64,000 nt of DNA from Winogradskya humida (GTDB taxonomy: Bacteria > Actinomycetota > Actinomycetes > Mycobacteriales > Micromonosporaceae). Numbering within the stretch: the stretch's first letter is position 1; each line of letters opens with the position of its first letter. The position numbers and the translations under genes are program-made. Shown here piece after piece: positions 45,274 to 53,650 of the stretch. The stretch covers positions 59,105 to 123,104 of the forward strand of contig NZ_BOMN01000101.1 in assembly GCF_016862215.1 (NCBI RefSeq), written 5' to 3'. Under the pieces are notes generated by a model, which saw only the letters and a list, made by a program, of their open reading frames with translations, ran no database searches and was not told the origin of the DNA.

Positions 45274-46797
45274 ATGACGACGAGCTCGAGCCGGAAACCG
45301 GGGATCTTCGCGATCCGCGACGTCCGAACCTTGATCACCGAGACCACTGAGGAGGGGCAGGGTCTCAAGAAGTCCGTCAGCGCCCTGCAACTGACCGCCA
45401 TGGGCGTCGGCGCCATCATCGGCACCGGCATCTTCGTGGTCATCGGCGAGGGAGCCGGGGTCGCCGGGCCCGCGGTCATCCTGTCGTTCGTGCTCGCCGC
45501 GGTGGCCTGCGCGTTCTCCGCTCTGTCCTACGCCGAGCTGGCGTCGTCGATCCCGGTGTCGGGCAGCGCATACACGTACACCTACGCCACCCTGGGTGAG
45601 ATCGTCGCCTGGATCATCGGCTGGGACCTGATCCTGGAGTACGGCGTGAGCGTCGCCGCCATCGCGGTCGGCTGGGGCGGCAACCTCAACGCGTTCCTCG
45701 ACGCCGCGTTCGGGGTCAGCCTGCCGGACGCCATCGCGAAGTCACCCGAGGACGGCGGCATCTTCAACCTGCCGGCCGTGTTCGTGGTGCTGGCGATCAC
45801 CCTGCTGCTCGTACGCGGCGTCACCGAGAGCGCGCGGGTCAACCTCGTGATGGTCGCGGTGAAGCTGTCCGTGCTGGTGTTCTTCATCGCCGTGGCACTG
45901 TTCAACTTCGGCACCGGCAACTTCCACAACTTCGCCCCGAGCGGCGTCGACGGCGTCACCTCCGCCGCGGCGATCATCTTCTTCGCGTACATCGGCTTCG
46001 ACGCCGTCTCCACCGGCAGCGAGGAAGCCCGCAACCCCGCCAAGGACCTGCCGCTGGCGATCATCGGGTCGCTGGTCATCTGCACGATCTTCTACGTGCT
46101 GACCGCGGTCGGCGCGATCGGCATCGCCAGCCCCGAGCAGCTCGAGAGCAGCGACGCGCCCCTGGCCGCGGCCCTCGACGAGGGCGCCGGGATCAGCTGG
46201 GCGGCCGGGATCCTGTCGCTGGGCGCGGTCGTCGCCATCACCAGCGTCGTCCTGGTCATCATGTACGGCCAGACGCGCATCTTCTTCGCCATGTGCCGCG
46301 ACGGGCTGCTCCCCCAGCGCTTCGCCAAGGTCAATCCGCGGTACGGCACCCCCGCCCGGCTCACGATCGGCCTCGGCATCCTCATCGCGATCCTGGCCGC
46401 GCTGGTCCCGCTCTCCGAGATCGTCAAACTCGTCAACATCGGTACGCTGTTCGCGTTCATCCTGGTCAACGTCGGCGTGATCATCCTTCGCCGGACCCGT
46501 CCCGAGATGCCCCGGCCGTACCGTGTGCCGTGGTCGCCGTTCCTGCCGATCGTCGGCGTCCTCTTCGCGATCTACCTGATGAGCGACCTGCCGCTCTCCA
46601 CCTGGATCCGGTTCGTGGTCTGGCTCGTCATCGGCCTGGCCATCTACTTCCTGTACGGCTACCGCAACTCCAAGCTCCGCAAGGACCACGCCGCCGGCAT
46701 CACTTCACCGCCGCCGTCCTACCCGCCGGCATCGGCCCCGCCGCCGCCGTCCTCCTCGCCGGACGCGGGTGGCACCACGGGCGGTGATCCGTCGTGA
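45274..46797 (+). CDS. APC-family amino acid permease
   Basis: 507 aa from the ATG at 45274 (GGAGGGTGAG 5-12 nt upstream). Twelve or so hydrophobic helices are present. The first contains the substrate-binding GVGAIIGTGIFVVIG typical of APC permeases, and YAELASSIPVSGSAYTYTY follows, as in the cationic amino acid transporter branch. A Pro/Ser-rich cytoplasmic tail (about 35 residues) ends the protein. It likely imports amino acids by proton symport. The last base of its stop is shared with the GTG of the universal stress protein (GTGA). Confidence 0.93.
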   Translation: MTTSSSRKPGIFAIRDVRTLITETTEEGQGLKKSVSALQLTAMGVGAIIGTGIFVVIGEGAGVAGPAVILSFVLAAVACAFSALSYAELASSIPVSGSAYTYTYATLGEIVAWIIGWDLILEYGVSVAAIAVGWGGNLNAFLDAAFGVSLPDAIAKSPEDGGIFNLPAVFVVLAITLLLVRGVTESARVNLVMVAVKLSVLVFFIAVALFNFGTGNFHNFAPSGVDGVTSAAAIIFFAYIGFDAVSTGSEEARNPAKDLPLAIIGSLVICTIFYVLTAVGAIGIASPEQLESSDAPLAAALDEGAGISWAAGILSLGAVVAITSVVLVIMYGQTRIFFAMCRDGLLPQRFAKVNPRYGTPARLTIGLGILIAILAALVPLSEIVKLVNIGTLFAFILVNVGVIILRRTRPEMPRPYRVPWSPFLPIVGVLFAIYLMSDLPLSTWIRFVVWLVIGLAIYFLYGYRNSKLRKDHAAGITSPPPSYPPASAPPPPSSSPDAGGTTGGDPS

Positions 46798-47678
46798 CGG
46801 CGCCGGTGATCGTCGGCGTCGACGGCGGTGACTCCGGCCGCGACGCCCTGGTCCTCGGCCAGTGGACGGCAACGGTCCTGGACGCCCCGCTGGTGGTCGC
46901 GGTCGTCCACCCGGCACCCGCGGCGCTCGGCTCGGGCCGCGTCGACGCGGAGTGGATCGCCTCCCGGCACGAGGCGGCCCAATCCGTCCTCGACGGCGCC
47001 CGCGCCGTCCTCACCGGCCTGTCAGGTAATGCCCCCGGCCTGGGCGTGGAGTACCGGACCGCGGCGTCGACATCGGCCGCGCACGGCCTGCACGACCTGG
47101 CCGAGGAGCTGAGCGCGCAGACGATCGTGGTCGGCTCGGGCCGGGCGGGCCCCCGCCACCGCCTCTTCGCCGGCAGCACCGCCGACCGCCTCCTGGCCGG
47201 CAGCATCTGCCCGATCGCCGTGGCACCCGCCGGCATGCAACGCCCACCCGGCACCCTCGGCCGCATCGGCGTGGCCTACGTCGACACCCTCGACGGCCGC
47301 GCCGCCCTGGACACGGCAGCCTCCCTGGCCTCCCGGACCAGGACCCCCCTGCGCCTCTACACGGTCGTCGCCGACGCCGACGCCACCCTGCCGTTCCTGG
47401 TCGGCCAGGACGCCGAACACGCCTTCCGCGACACCGCCCGCGAAACCTACGAACTGTCACTCACCCGAGCCGCCTCCTCCGTCCGCGAAACCACCGCCGA
47501 CTGGGAGATCCGCACCGGCGACGTCGTCGACCAGCTCGCCGAACTCGACGACATCGACGTCCTCTTCTGCGGCTCCCGAGGCTACGGCCCCACCCGCCGT
47601 GTCCTCCTCGGCGGCGTCTCCACCCGCCTCGTCCGCCGAGCCCGCCGCCCCGTCGTCATCGTCCCCCGCAGCGGCTGA
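46794..47678 (+). CDS. Tandem universal stress protein (UspA-like)
   Basis: 294 aa with two USP domains. The second ends with an ATP-binding signature, FCGSRGYGPTRRVLLGGVSTRLV (G-x2-G-x9-G-S/T). The first ends VVGSGRAGPRHRLFAGSTADRLL. The GTG start overlaps the permease stop by 4 bp, suggesting that the pair is made together and that the USP may regulate the transporter (a pairing also seen in other bacteria). It is followed by a strong GC-rich hairpin. Confidence 0.93.
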   Translation: MTAPVIVGVDGGDSGRDALVLGQWTATVLDAPLVVAVVHPAPAALGSGRVDAEWIASRHEAAQSVLDGARAVLTGLSGNAPGLGVEYRTAASTSAAHGLHDLAEELSAQTIVVGSGRAGPRHRLFAGSTADRLLAGSICPIAVAPAGMQRPPGTLGRIGVAYVDTLDGRAALDTAASLASRTRTPLRLYTVVADADATLPFLVGQDAEHAFRDTARETYELSLTRAASSVRETTADWEIRTGDVVDQLAELDDIDVLFCGSRGYGPTRRVLLGGVSTRLVRRARRPVVIVPRSG

Positions 47679-47688
47679 CCACCCAGCC

Positions 47689-47740
47689 CCCGGCCGGGCC
47701 TGCCCCGATCCCCTCGCAAGGGCGGGGCAGCCGGCCCGGG
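47689..47740. terminator. Bidirectional GC-rich terminator hairpin
   Basis: The left arm (47689-47707, ending TGCCCCG) pairs with the right arm (47723-47740, starting CGGGGCA), with one small bulge. It lies between the convergent USP and frameshifted genes. Confidence 0.7.
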
Positions 47741-47766
47741 TATCTCCCTCGGCCCCCACGGCTCGG

Positions 47767-48445
47767 TCACTTCTTCCGTCGAGGCGCCGGAGGCTTCCCT
47801 GTCAGTAGAATCGTTACCACCGTCAGCGTGCCTGCACCTGCCGTCACCGCCCCGTACGGAGCCGCACTGGAGGCTATGAAGTACGCAGAGACGGCAAGCG
47901 AACCGCCGAACAGCATGACAGCGGACATGAGCAGGGTCGTCCAGGCGGCGACCGATCGCCATGGTCAGCCGCTCCATCCGGTCCGCCATGCGTACGGCCG
48001 CAAAATTCAGTGAACTCTCGCGACTGAGTGGCAGATTGAACCGGTAGGCGAAGCGAGCGCGACGGACCCGGGCGTCGAATGAGGCTGCCCTGACCCTACG
48101 ACCGAATGATCTGATCCCCCCGGCCAAATGCGGGCTTGCGCCACCCGTCTCACGGACTGCGAGCAAAGCCGCGTTAAGACCACGTCCCTCGCGGATCATG
48201 TCCCCGATTTCAACAGCCAGGAGTGGATGGCATGCATCCACGGCCTCGTTCTCCAGCGACACGAGTTTGTCGATATGTGCCGAGAGGATCGAGCTCAAGG
48301 TGGGTGGATCCGGCGGCGGAGGCCCCCATGCATACTCTTTCTCCGGAGCACGGGAGGAACCGGAGGCAGCGAGCCGCTGCAGAGACCGCGGTGCTGATCC
48401 GTTCGTCGGCTCGGGCCGCCTGGGCCGTCGGCGTTGGGCTGTCAT
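47767..48445 (-). pseudogene. Frameshifted two-TM protein gene in lower-GC DNA
   Basis: From the ATG at 48445 a coding frame runs through helical sequence with LSSILSAHIDKLVSLENEAV and LNFAAVRMADRMERLTMAIG. Between 47945 and 47964 the coding signal shifts by one base. The second frame reads AWTTLLMSAVMLFGGSLAVSAYF..TLTVVTILLTGKPPAPRRKK to a TGA at 47767, two clear membrane helices with a basic tail. The second frame is closed by a TGA just upstream (47965-47967), so the shift lies in that short interval. An independent small ORF (ATG at 47928, 53 aa, two-TM) is an alternative. Codon use is less GC-biased than in neighbours, suggesting acquired DNA. Confidence 0.6.
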
Positions 48446-48582
48446 CTCGTCAGTGTGTGCTCGGAGAAGCCGTGGTGCAGTTCGGGACGGCTTGCTTGAC
48501 GGGGCACTGGTCTCACCCGCCCAGCCGGGAATCCGTCTAGGTCACCGGCATTCCGTCAGGGGGAACGTGCCTGTGAGCGCGG

Positions 48583-49734
48583 TCAGGCGCGATGGCGCCC
48601 GCCGGGGCGGTGCGCGATCGACGGGCTGCCCGAGACGGGCCGGACCGCACTGCACGACGAGCCCTGCGAACCCACCGGGCCGTGCGGATCGACCGGGCCG
48701 TGCGGATCGACCGGGCCGTGCGAGCCGGTCGTGGGGTCCGTAACCGGCGGGTCGTCAGAGTCGGCGGAAACCAGCGCGGCCGGTGTGTTGGGCGACGGTG
48801 GCTCGGCGGGGGTGACGGCCATGTTGGTGGGGGCTTCGGCGGCTCGCTGGTCCCAGGTGGAGATTTCGGGGCGGGGTGGGCGGGTGCCGATCTCCATCAG
48901 GGGGACGTAGACGCGGGCGTCGACGGCTTCGGCCAGGAGCAGGGCTGCTACCAGGGCGGTGGGGCGTTCGGCGGGGTCCTTGTCGAGGCAGCGGGAGCAG
49001 AGGTCGAGGACTTCGGGGGCGAGGCCTTCGATGGGGGGCAGGGGGTCGGGGTCGCGGTAGCGCTGGGCGTAGATGAGGGCTGTGCCTGACTCCGCCTGCC
49101 AGGGGAGGCGGCCGGAGAGGCAGTGGTAGAGCAGGACGCCCAGGGAGTACATGTCCGAGGACGGGGTGGCGGGGAGGCCCTGGAAACGTTCGGGGGCGAC
49201 GTAGGCGGGGGTGCCCATGACCGGGGCGTCCGGGTCGGGGTCGTGGCTGCCCGCCGCGGCGGCGATGCCGAAGTCGAGGACCTTCGCGCCGGAGGGGGTG
49301 AGCATGATGTTCGACGGTTTGATGTCGCGGTGCACGACGTGCTGGGCGTGGGCGGCGGCGAGGGCCGCGGCGACCTCCGCGCAGACGCGGACGGCGATGC
49401 GCCAGTCGAGGGTGCCTCCGGCCAGGTGCTCGCTGAGGGTCTGGCCGTCGACGAGCTCCATCACGATGTAGGGGACCTCGCGGTCGGGGGCCGGGGAGGT
49501 GCCGAAGTCGTGGACGCCCGCCACGTTGGGGTGGGCCAGGCGGGCGGCGGAGCGGGCTTCCGTGCGTACGAGATCAATGCTGGTGACCTCGCCCAGGGTG
49601 CCCGACATCGCCGGGGCCATGATCTTGACGGCCACCGGCCGGTCGAGGACGTCGTCGTGGCCGCGCCACACCTCGGCCATGCCACCGATGCCGATGCGCT
49701 GTTCGAGCCGGTACCGCCCGCCCAGCATCCGCAT
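48583..49734 (-). CDS. Ser/Thr protein kinase (cytoplasmic)
   Basis: 383 aa from the ATG at 49734 (GAGGGGG upstream). The Hanks-type kinase domain spans about residues 8-270. It has the P-loop GIGGMAEVWRG, VAVKIM (Lys), HRDIKPSNIML (catalytic loop), DFG and APERFQGLPATPSSDMYSLG. No membrane helix follows; the tail is Pro-rich, with an in-frame GPVDPH repeat. It phosphorylates proteins on Ser/Thr; targets are unknown. Candidates include the TQVI-motif membrane protein at 57915-61382 (inference). Confidence 0.95.
   Translation of the reverse strand: MRMLGGRYRLEQRIGIGGMAEVWRGHDDVLDRPVAVKIMAPAMSGTLGEVTSIDLVRTEARSAARLAHPNVAGVHDFGTSPAPDREVPYIVMELVDGQTLSEHLAGGTLDWRIAVRVCAEVAAALAAAHAQHVVHRDIKPSNIMLTPSGAKVLDFGIAAAAGSHDPDPDAPVMGTPAYVAPERFQGLPATPSSDMYSLGVLLYHCLSGRLPWQAESGTALIYAQRYRDPDPLPPIEGLAPEVLDLCSRCLDKDPAERPTALVAALLLAEAVDARVYVPLMEIGTRPPRPEISTWDQRAAEAPTNMAVTPAEPPSPNTPAALVSADSDDPPVTDPTTGSHGPVDPHGPVDPHGPVGSQGSSCSAVRPVSGSPSIAHRPGGRHRA
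48675..48722. repeat. 18-bp in-frame repeat in the kinase tail
   Basis: CCGGGCCGTGCGGATCGA occurs twice (48675-48692 and 48693-48710) plus a 12-nt partial copy. It encodes the C-terminal GPVDPH repeats. It lies about 90 nt before the kinase stop. Confidence 0.9.
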
Positions 49735-49797
49735 CGATCCCCCTCGTGTCACCCGGGGACCCGCCCTGATCTCCGGTCCCGGCTTCCTACCCGAGCC

Positions 49798-50676
49798 TCA
49801 CCCAGCACAAACGTCACGGTGAGACGTCACACTCACACCGAGTGGCTCGGGAACGAGAATGAGCTGGTCCAGGTCCTTGCCGGTGCCGACCCGCAGGGAC
49901 GCCGCAGCGGCCAGGCGGGCGGTCAGCAGCCGGCGCAGGCCACCGCGGCGCAGGACGGCGAGACCGGGCCGGACCTCCGCGCGCAGACGAGCCGCGTGCC
50001 TGGTCACCGTGGGTGCGATGCGCGGGAAGTCCATGTAGACGGCCCGATTCTCGGCCGAGCCGAGATATGCGAACGGGCCCGACCCCGCGAGCGGCTCCAG
50101 CGGGGTGCCGAGCAGACCGATCCCTTTGTACGCTCCGCGGTCGAGCATCGACACCGCGTGCCGCACGCCGCGTCGCGCCCCGATGACGAGGAACGTCCTG
50201 TACATCAGCGAGCTGACCAGCAGCGCCGAGCGCGGGCCGCGGTACTCGGGAAGGACCGCGAGCGTGGCGCAGTCCCAGACCGTGCCGCCGTCCATGCCGT
50301 GGGCTGTCAGAATCCCTTCGAGGGGTACGCCGATGCACGCCGGCGCGTCGTCGATGGTCTTCACGCCGGGGCCGGTGCTCTCGATCATCCGGGCGACGCC
50401 GGCGGGTACGCCGTGCCGGCGGTCCAGGGCGACGAAGAAGATGCTGTTGTGCTCGTACGCGCCGTACTCCGCGGCCATGACCTTGGCGTCGTTGCCGAAC
50501 GCGTCCTCGAACACGTGGCGTTCCAGGGTGCGTCCCACGGCGGCGAGCGGGGTCGCGGGGCCGACCACGGCCGAGACGAAGCGGCCCCGGCCCGGGTGTG
50601 CGGCGAGGAACTCGGTGGTGACCCGCCAGATCTCGGCGGCGGTGAGGTCGTAGCGGGTGTCGTCCGTCGTGGTCAC
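49798..50676 (-). CDS. GNAT-superfamily acyltransferase, LuxI/FeeM-like
   Basis: 292 aa. The N-terminal half contains GRTLERHVFEDAFG, NSIFFVALD, and GVARMIESTGPGVKTIDD. These resemble the core of autoinducer synthases and N-acyl amino acid synthase FeeM, which share the GNAT fold. Later LAVLPEYRGPRSALLVSSLMYR fits the CoA/ACP-binding helix. The chemistry would be acyl transfer to a small amine. It begins 4 bp downstream of an AdoMet-decarboxylase-like gene, so both are probably one transcript. Acyl donor, acceptor and product are unknown. LuxI enzymes use SAM, which makes the pairing with a SAM-decarboxylase-like protein notable. Confidence 0.72.
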   Translation of the reverse strand: MTTTDDTRYDLTAAEIWRVTTEFLAAHPGRGRFVSAVVGPATPLAAVGRTLERHVFEDAFGNDAKVMAAEYGAYEHNSIFFVALDRRHGVPAGVARMIESTGPGVKTIDDAPACIGVPLEGILTAHGMDGGTVWDCATLAVLPEYRGPRSALLVSSLMYRTFLVIGARRGVRHAVSMLDRGAYKGIGLLGTPLEPLAGSGPFAYLGSAENRAVYMDFPRIAPTVTRHAARLRAEVRPGLAVLRRGGLRRLLTARLAAAASLRVGTGKDLDQLILVPEPLGVSVTSHRDVCAG

Positions 50677-50680
50677 CGGC

Positions 50681-51031
50681 TCAGAACTCCTTGCCGGTGA
50701 TCTCGGTGGCCCCGAAGAAATCCCGGGTGAAGCTCAGTACGGCGTCCGGGTCGAAGTCCTTGCAGGTGTAGACGTCGACGCTGAAGAACGCGAGCGGGTG
50801 TTCCCAGGCGTAGAAGTGCGCGCCCGAGGTCTCCCAGTGGATCCAGCCGGCCCAGCCGTACCGGTCACTGCGGTGGGTCACCGGCTCGATCAGCGTCACC
50901 ATGTCCGTGACCTCGGAGAGTGTGCGGAGGTATTCCGTGATGTGGCCGGCCGTGATGGTGAAGGCCGGGTAACCCTCGACGACAAGGCGCCTGCGGACGA
51001 TGGCCGGCGCGAGATCCCTGAAGTCCTGCAT
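50681..51031 (-). CDS. AdoMet decarboxylase-like protein
   Basis: 116 aa from the ATG at 51031; a TTG at 51103 would be a poor start. RLVVEGYPAF at the N-terminus and FFSVDVYTCKDFDPDAVLSF near the C-terminus match the two-repeat fold of SpeD/AdoMetDC, including the catalytic Cys (YTC). The autocleavage Ser region is changed: WETSGAHFYAWE has ET where SpeD has ES. Autocatalytic pyruvoyl formation is therefore uncertain: Thr could replace Ser, or the protein may be non-catalytic. A distant TATAAC promoter (51198-51203) lies about 165 nt upstream. Confidence 0.65.
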   Translation of the reverse strand: MQDFRDLAPAIVRRRLVVEGYPAFTITAGHITEYLRTLSEVTDMVTLIEPVTHRSDRYGWAGWIHWETSGAHFYAWEHPLAFFSVDVYTCKDFDPDAVLSFTRDFFGATEITGKEF

Positions 51032-51197
51032 CGGGGGTGGTGCTCCTTCGGCGTGCGGGGTCCGGGCGGTACCACCCTGCTGCGAACCGTACACAGTGGA
51101 CAAGTCAGCACGCGCAACCTGACACTGGCAGAGAGATCACATGAATCGGCCGAGGCCGGGCATCGGTGACGCTGCGTTGAACCGGCGTCCCACGAAC

Positions 51198-51203
51198 GTT
51201 ATA
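51198..51203 (-). promoter_or_regulatory. Candidate -10 for the AdoMetDC-like/GNAT unit
   Basis: TATAAC on the minus strand in CGCTTATAACG. If used, the transcript has a leader of about 160 nt before the ATG at 51031. No riboswitch was recognised in it. Confidence 0.4.
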
Positions 51204-51260
51204 AGCGATACCGCCGGCGGACGCCACACAGTGACACGGAAAAGTCACCGAAAGTAGACA

Positions 51261-51296
51261 TGGCGGAACTCCTCCTTGTGGGAGGGGTTCCGCCAT
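51261..51296. terminator. Long hairpin in the 51.1-51.5 kb gap
   Basis: ATGGCGGAACTCCTCC (51261-51276) pairs with GGAGGGGTTCCGCCAT (51281-51296) with one G-U pair and a short loop. It lies downstream of the beta-propeller gene (minus strand) and is probably its terminator. The remaining gap to 51430 shows nothing else recognisable. Confidence 0.7.
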
Positions 51297-51430
51297 GACG
51301 GCCCGCCGGCTGAAACCCGCCGATTTTGGTGGCGGAGGCCAGCAGGCCGAATGTTTCGCGCTGATGACGCTAGGCGAAGTCGATCACGGTCCGTCATGCG
51401 GGGCCGGGCATCGTGACCGGGCTCTCAATT

Positions 51431-51517
51431 ACGCGATCCCTGACTGAGCGATCCCAGACCGAGCGAGCCCTGACCGAGCGATCCCTGACTGAGCGATCCC
51501 TGATTACGCGATCTCGG
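51431..51517. repeat. 15-bp tandem repeat next to a stop codon
   Basis: Five units of the form GAGCGATCCCTGACT (first unit begins ACGCGATC), 51431-51505, then a partial unit. TTACGCGATC recurs at both ends (51429-51438 and 51504-51513). The second contains the TAA of the beta-propeller gene (51504-51506), so the array grew from or up to that stop codon. Confidence 0.85.
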
Positions 51518-52445
51518 TACGCAGGTCGTGCGCGCCGTCCGCGCGGGTCGCCTCGTAGTAGAGCCGGGTGCGGCCGTCCGGGAGGGTGACGCCGGTCAGG
51601 TAGCGCAGGCCGTTGGGGGCGTGCGGGCTGCCCACCGGCTCGCCGTCCGCGGCGGTGAACTCGCCGAACGTGCCGTCCGCGAGCCGGGCACCGCGGGCCA
51701 CGCCGGTGCGCTCCTCCCAGTTCTCCCCCGCGGTGGCGCGGCCGTCGTACGCCGCGACGATCGTGTCGCCGTCGACGGTGACCGAGGAGAAGCGGACCCC
51801 GCGCGCGTCCCACTGACCCGGGCGGCCGGCGAGGGCGGTGCCGCGCCACGTCCAGGCGACGCCGTCGGGGCTGGTCGCGTATTCCGTGGTCATCCGGTCG
51901 GCGTCGTCCCAGGACTCGAGCGGGTGGACCGAGGCCCAGAGATGCCAGCCGCTCCCGTCGTGGTGCAGGACCGGATCCTTCACCCCGATCGTGTCGTCGC
52001 CGGCGAGGACGGTGACGGCGGGCGCGGTCGACAGGCCCTCCGGGGTCGCGGCCTCGACCAGGTCGACCCGCCAGTGCTTGGTGCCGGGGGTGGCGGCACT
52101 GACGTAGAGCCGCCAGCGGCCTTCCGGCGTACGCACGAGAGCGGGCCGTTCCAGCGACTCCGCACCGAACTGGTCCTTGGTCACCTCCGCGACGACCTCG
52201 AACGTGACCCCGTCCGGCGAGCGGGCGACGACGTTGGAGATGCCGCGTCCCTCACCGATCGGCAACCGCAGCCGGTAGGCGAGATAGATGTAACCGTCGG
52301 CGACGACGGCCGACGGCGCGCCCGCCCATGCACCCGGTTCGTCACCGGGCGGTTCGACCACCACGATCGAGTCTTCCCAGCGAGGCAGCGACAGAGTCTG
52401 AGTTCCGTGGGACAAAGCGGCTCCGTTTCGTGGCGACGTCGGCAC
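51504..52445 (-). CDS. Beta-propeller glycosidase-like protein (GH43/GH32 or sialidase-like)
   Basis: 313 aa with five repeated blades. Recurring motifs include SPDGVTFEVVAEV, TSPDGVAWTWRG (Asp-box-like), RPALVRTPEGRWRLYVSAA, and VKDPVLHHDGSGWHLWASV. No signal peptide is seen. It resembles glycosidase-type propellers that hydrolyse or bind saccharides; catalytic residues cannot be assigned. The GTG start at 52445 has GATACT 7 nt upstream: leaderless. Confidence 0.75.
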   Translation of the reverse strand: MPTSPRNGAALSHGTQTLSLPRWEDSIVVVEPPGDEPGAWAGAPSAVVADGYIYLAYRLRLPIGEGRGISNVVARSPDGVTFEVVAEVTKDQFGAESLERPALVRTPEGRWRLYVSAATPGTKHWRVDLVEAATPEGLSTAPAVTVLAGDDTIGVKDPVLHHDGSGWHLWASVHPLESWDDADRMTTEYATSPDGVAWTWRGTALAGRPGQWDARGVRFSSVTVDGDTIVAAYDGRATAGENWEERTGVARGARLADGTFGEFTAADGEPVGSPHAPNGLRYLTGVTLPDGRTRLYYEATRADGAHDLRTEIA

Positions 52446-52452
52446 AGCGAAG

Positions 52453-52458
52453 AGTATC
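52453..52458 (-). promoter_or_regulatory. -10 hexamer of the beta-propeller gene
   Basis: GATACT on the minus strand, 7 nt before the GTG at 52445. TTGCAAACTTGG upstream may be an operator half-site. Confidence 0.4.
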
Positions 52459-52526
52459 CGCCCAAGTTTGCAACATCTATGGGGAAGATAGGGATTACCC
52501 GGGCGGGTATTCCCACGGTTCGGGCC

Positions 52527-53462
52527 CTACTTCGCGCCGGCGTGGCGGTCGACCGAGAGCCAGTCGTCGTAGCGCTCCCCCGTCACGTCCTGCAGCAACG
52601 CGATGTCCTCGGCGAACAGCGGCAGCAGAGCGGCGCGCTCCTCCGGCGTCGTGACCGGGCGCTTGCCGTGCTTGCGGTGCAGCAGGGTCAGCAGCGGGCC
52701 CCGGGCGGCGAGCCGCAGCGGCACGGGGAACCGGTGACCGAAGCCCCCGCCCGCCCGCAACAGGCCCCGCAGCACGGTATTGACGGTGTTGTCCTCGACG
52801 AGGTGCCGGTTGACGTTCTCCTTGGGGATCTCGCGGAGGACCCCCGTCTGCGCCCCGAGGAACGCGCACACCCGGTCGAGGGTCTCGGCCGGTGCGTCCT
52901 TCAGATCGCGGTAGCGCAGCAGCAGAACCTGCTCGCGGTCGAACACCTTGTAGAGATGCTGGACCTGGCGCCCGTACAGGCCGAGGCTCACGTAGTGCCA
53001 GAAGTCCGCCCACCCGGCGGCCCGGCGCGCCTCCTCGGCGCGGCAGGCGGTGAGGAAGTCGGCCTCCGGCTCCAGGCCCGCGTTCCACAGGTGCGTCCAG
53101 TTGGAGTGCGCCCGGTCGACGGGGTCGCGCAGCAGCAGGATCAGCTTCGCGTCCGGCACGAGGGCGTGGATGCGGTCGTGCGCCGCGTGGTCGTACAGAT
53201 AAAAGGGGGTGGCCTCGCCCAGCAGCGCACCCGCCGGTGCCGGCTCGAACAGCTTTTCGTAGCCGGCGCGGCGCCAGACGTGCTCCTGGTAGGTCTGCAC
53301 GTCGCCCGGGCCACCCGTCGCCGGCGGCCGGCCGTCGGAGAGGAAGAACTTCGGCTCCTTGACCGCCGGCAGGAACAGCCCGGGGTGGCGCACGAGCGCG
53401 GCGTGCAGCGCTGTCGTCCCGGCCTTCGGCACACCGGCGATGAGGAAGTCGGGCAACGGCAT
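52527..53462 (-). CDS. Sulfotransferase-family protein
   Basis: 311 aa from the ATG at 53462 (AAGGGGGATC upstream). The 5'-PSB loop binding PAPS is FLIAGVPKAGTTALHAAL (residues about 5-20). The 3'-PB part is LLLRDPVDRAHSNWTH. A conserved Glu/His around EVKEP / WHYVSLGLYG fits. It transfers sulfate from PAPS to a hydroxyl, most likely of a glycan or lipid. It lies next to a surface-glycan operon on the other strand, which suggests sulfation of that glycan (inference). Confidence 0.9.
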   Translation of the reverse strand: MPLPDFLIAGVPKAGTTALHAALVRHPGLFLPAVKEPKFFLSDGRPPATGGPGDVQTYQEHVWRRAGYEKLFEPAPAGALLGEATPFYLYDHAAHDRIHALVPDAKLILLLRDPVDRAHSNWTHLWNAGLEPEADFLTACRAEEARRAAGWADFWHYVSLGLYGRQVQHLYKVFDREQVLLLRYRDLKDAPAETLDRVCAFLGAQTGVLREIPKENVNRHLVEDNTVNTVLRGLLRAGGGFGHRFPVPLRLAARGPLLTLLHRKHGKRPVTTPEERAALLPLFAEDIALLQDVTGERYDDWLSVDRHAGAK

Positions 53463-53509
53463 GAGGATCCCCCTTGTCGGCCGGGCTGCGGAGCAGAGCC
53501 CCACAGTTA

Positions 53510-53528
53510 GCCTACAGATCAAGTAGGC
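53510..53528. promoter_or_regulatory. Dyad in the sulfotransferase promoter region
   Basis: GCCTAC-N7-GTAGGC lies about 50 nt upstream of the sulfotransferase start. TAGGCT on the minus strand overlaps it as a possible -10. Confidence 0.35.
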
Positions 53529-53575
53529 ATTCGCGATCCCAGCCTTACCCCACGTACGCGGCAGGCATGCCCCGA

Positions 53576-53650
53576 GGCGCTCAGGCGCGGCGGCGCCGCC
53601 AGATCCGGCCAGCATTTGCGCGACGCGCTCAGGCGCGGCGGCGCCACCAG
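53576..53650. repeat. 25-bp direct repeat covering the small Cys-rich gene's end
   Basis: CGCTCAGGCGCGGCGGCGCC followed by RCCA occurs at about 53577-53600 and 53626-53650, with one difference (G/A). The downstream copy (on plus) contains the stop codon of the small protein gene. Confidence 0.8.

Noticed and set aside
51032..51260. SAM-responsive riboswitch ahead of the AdoMetDC-like gene
   Set aside because: The leader is long enough, but I could not recognise the conserved core of any SAM riboswitch by eye.
51431..51517. CRISPR array
   Set aside because: Units are contiguous 15-bp tandem repeats without spacers and without cas genes nearby.
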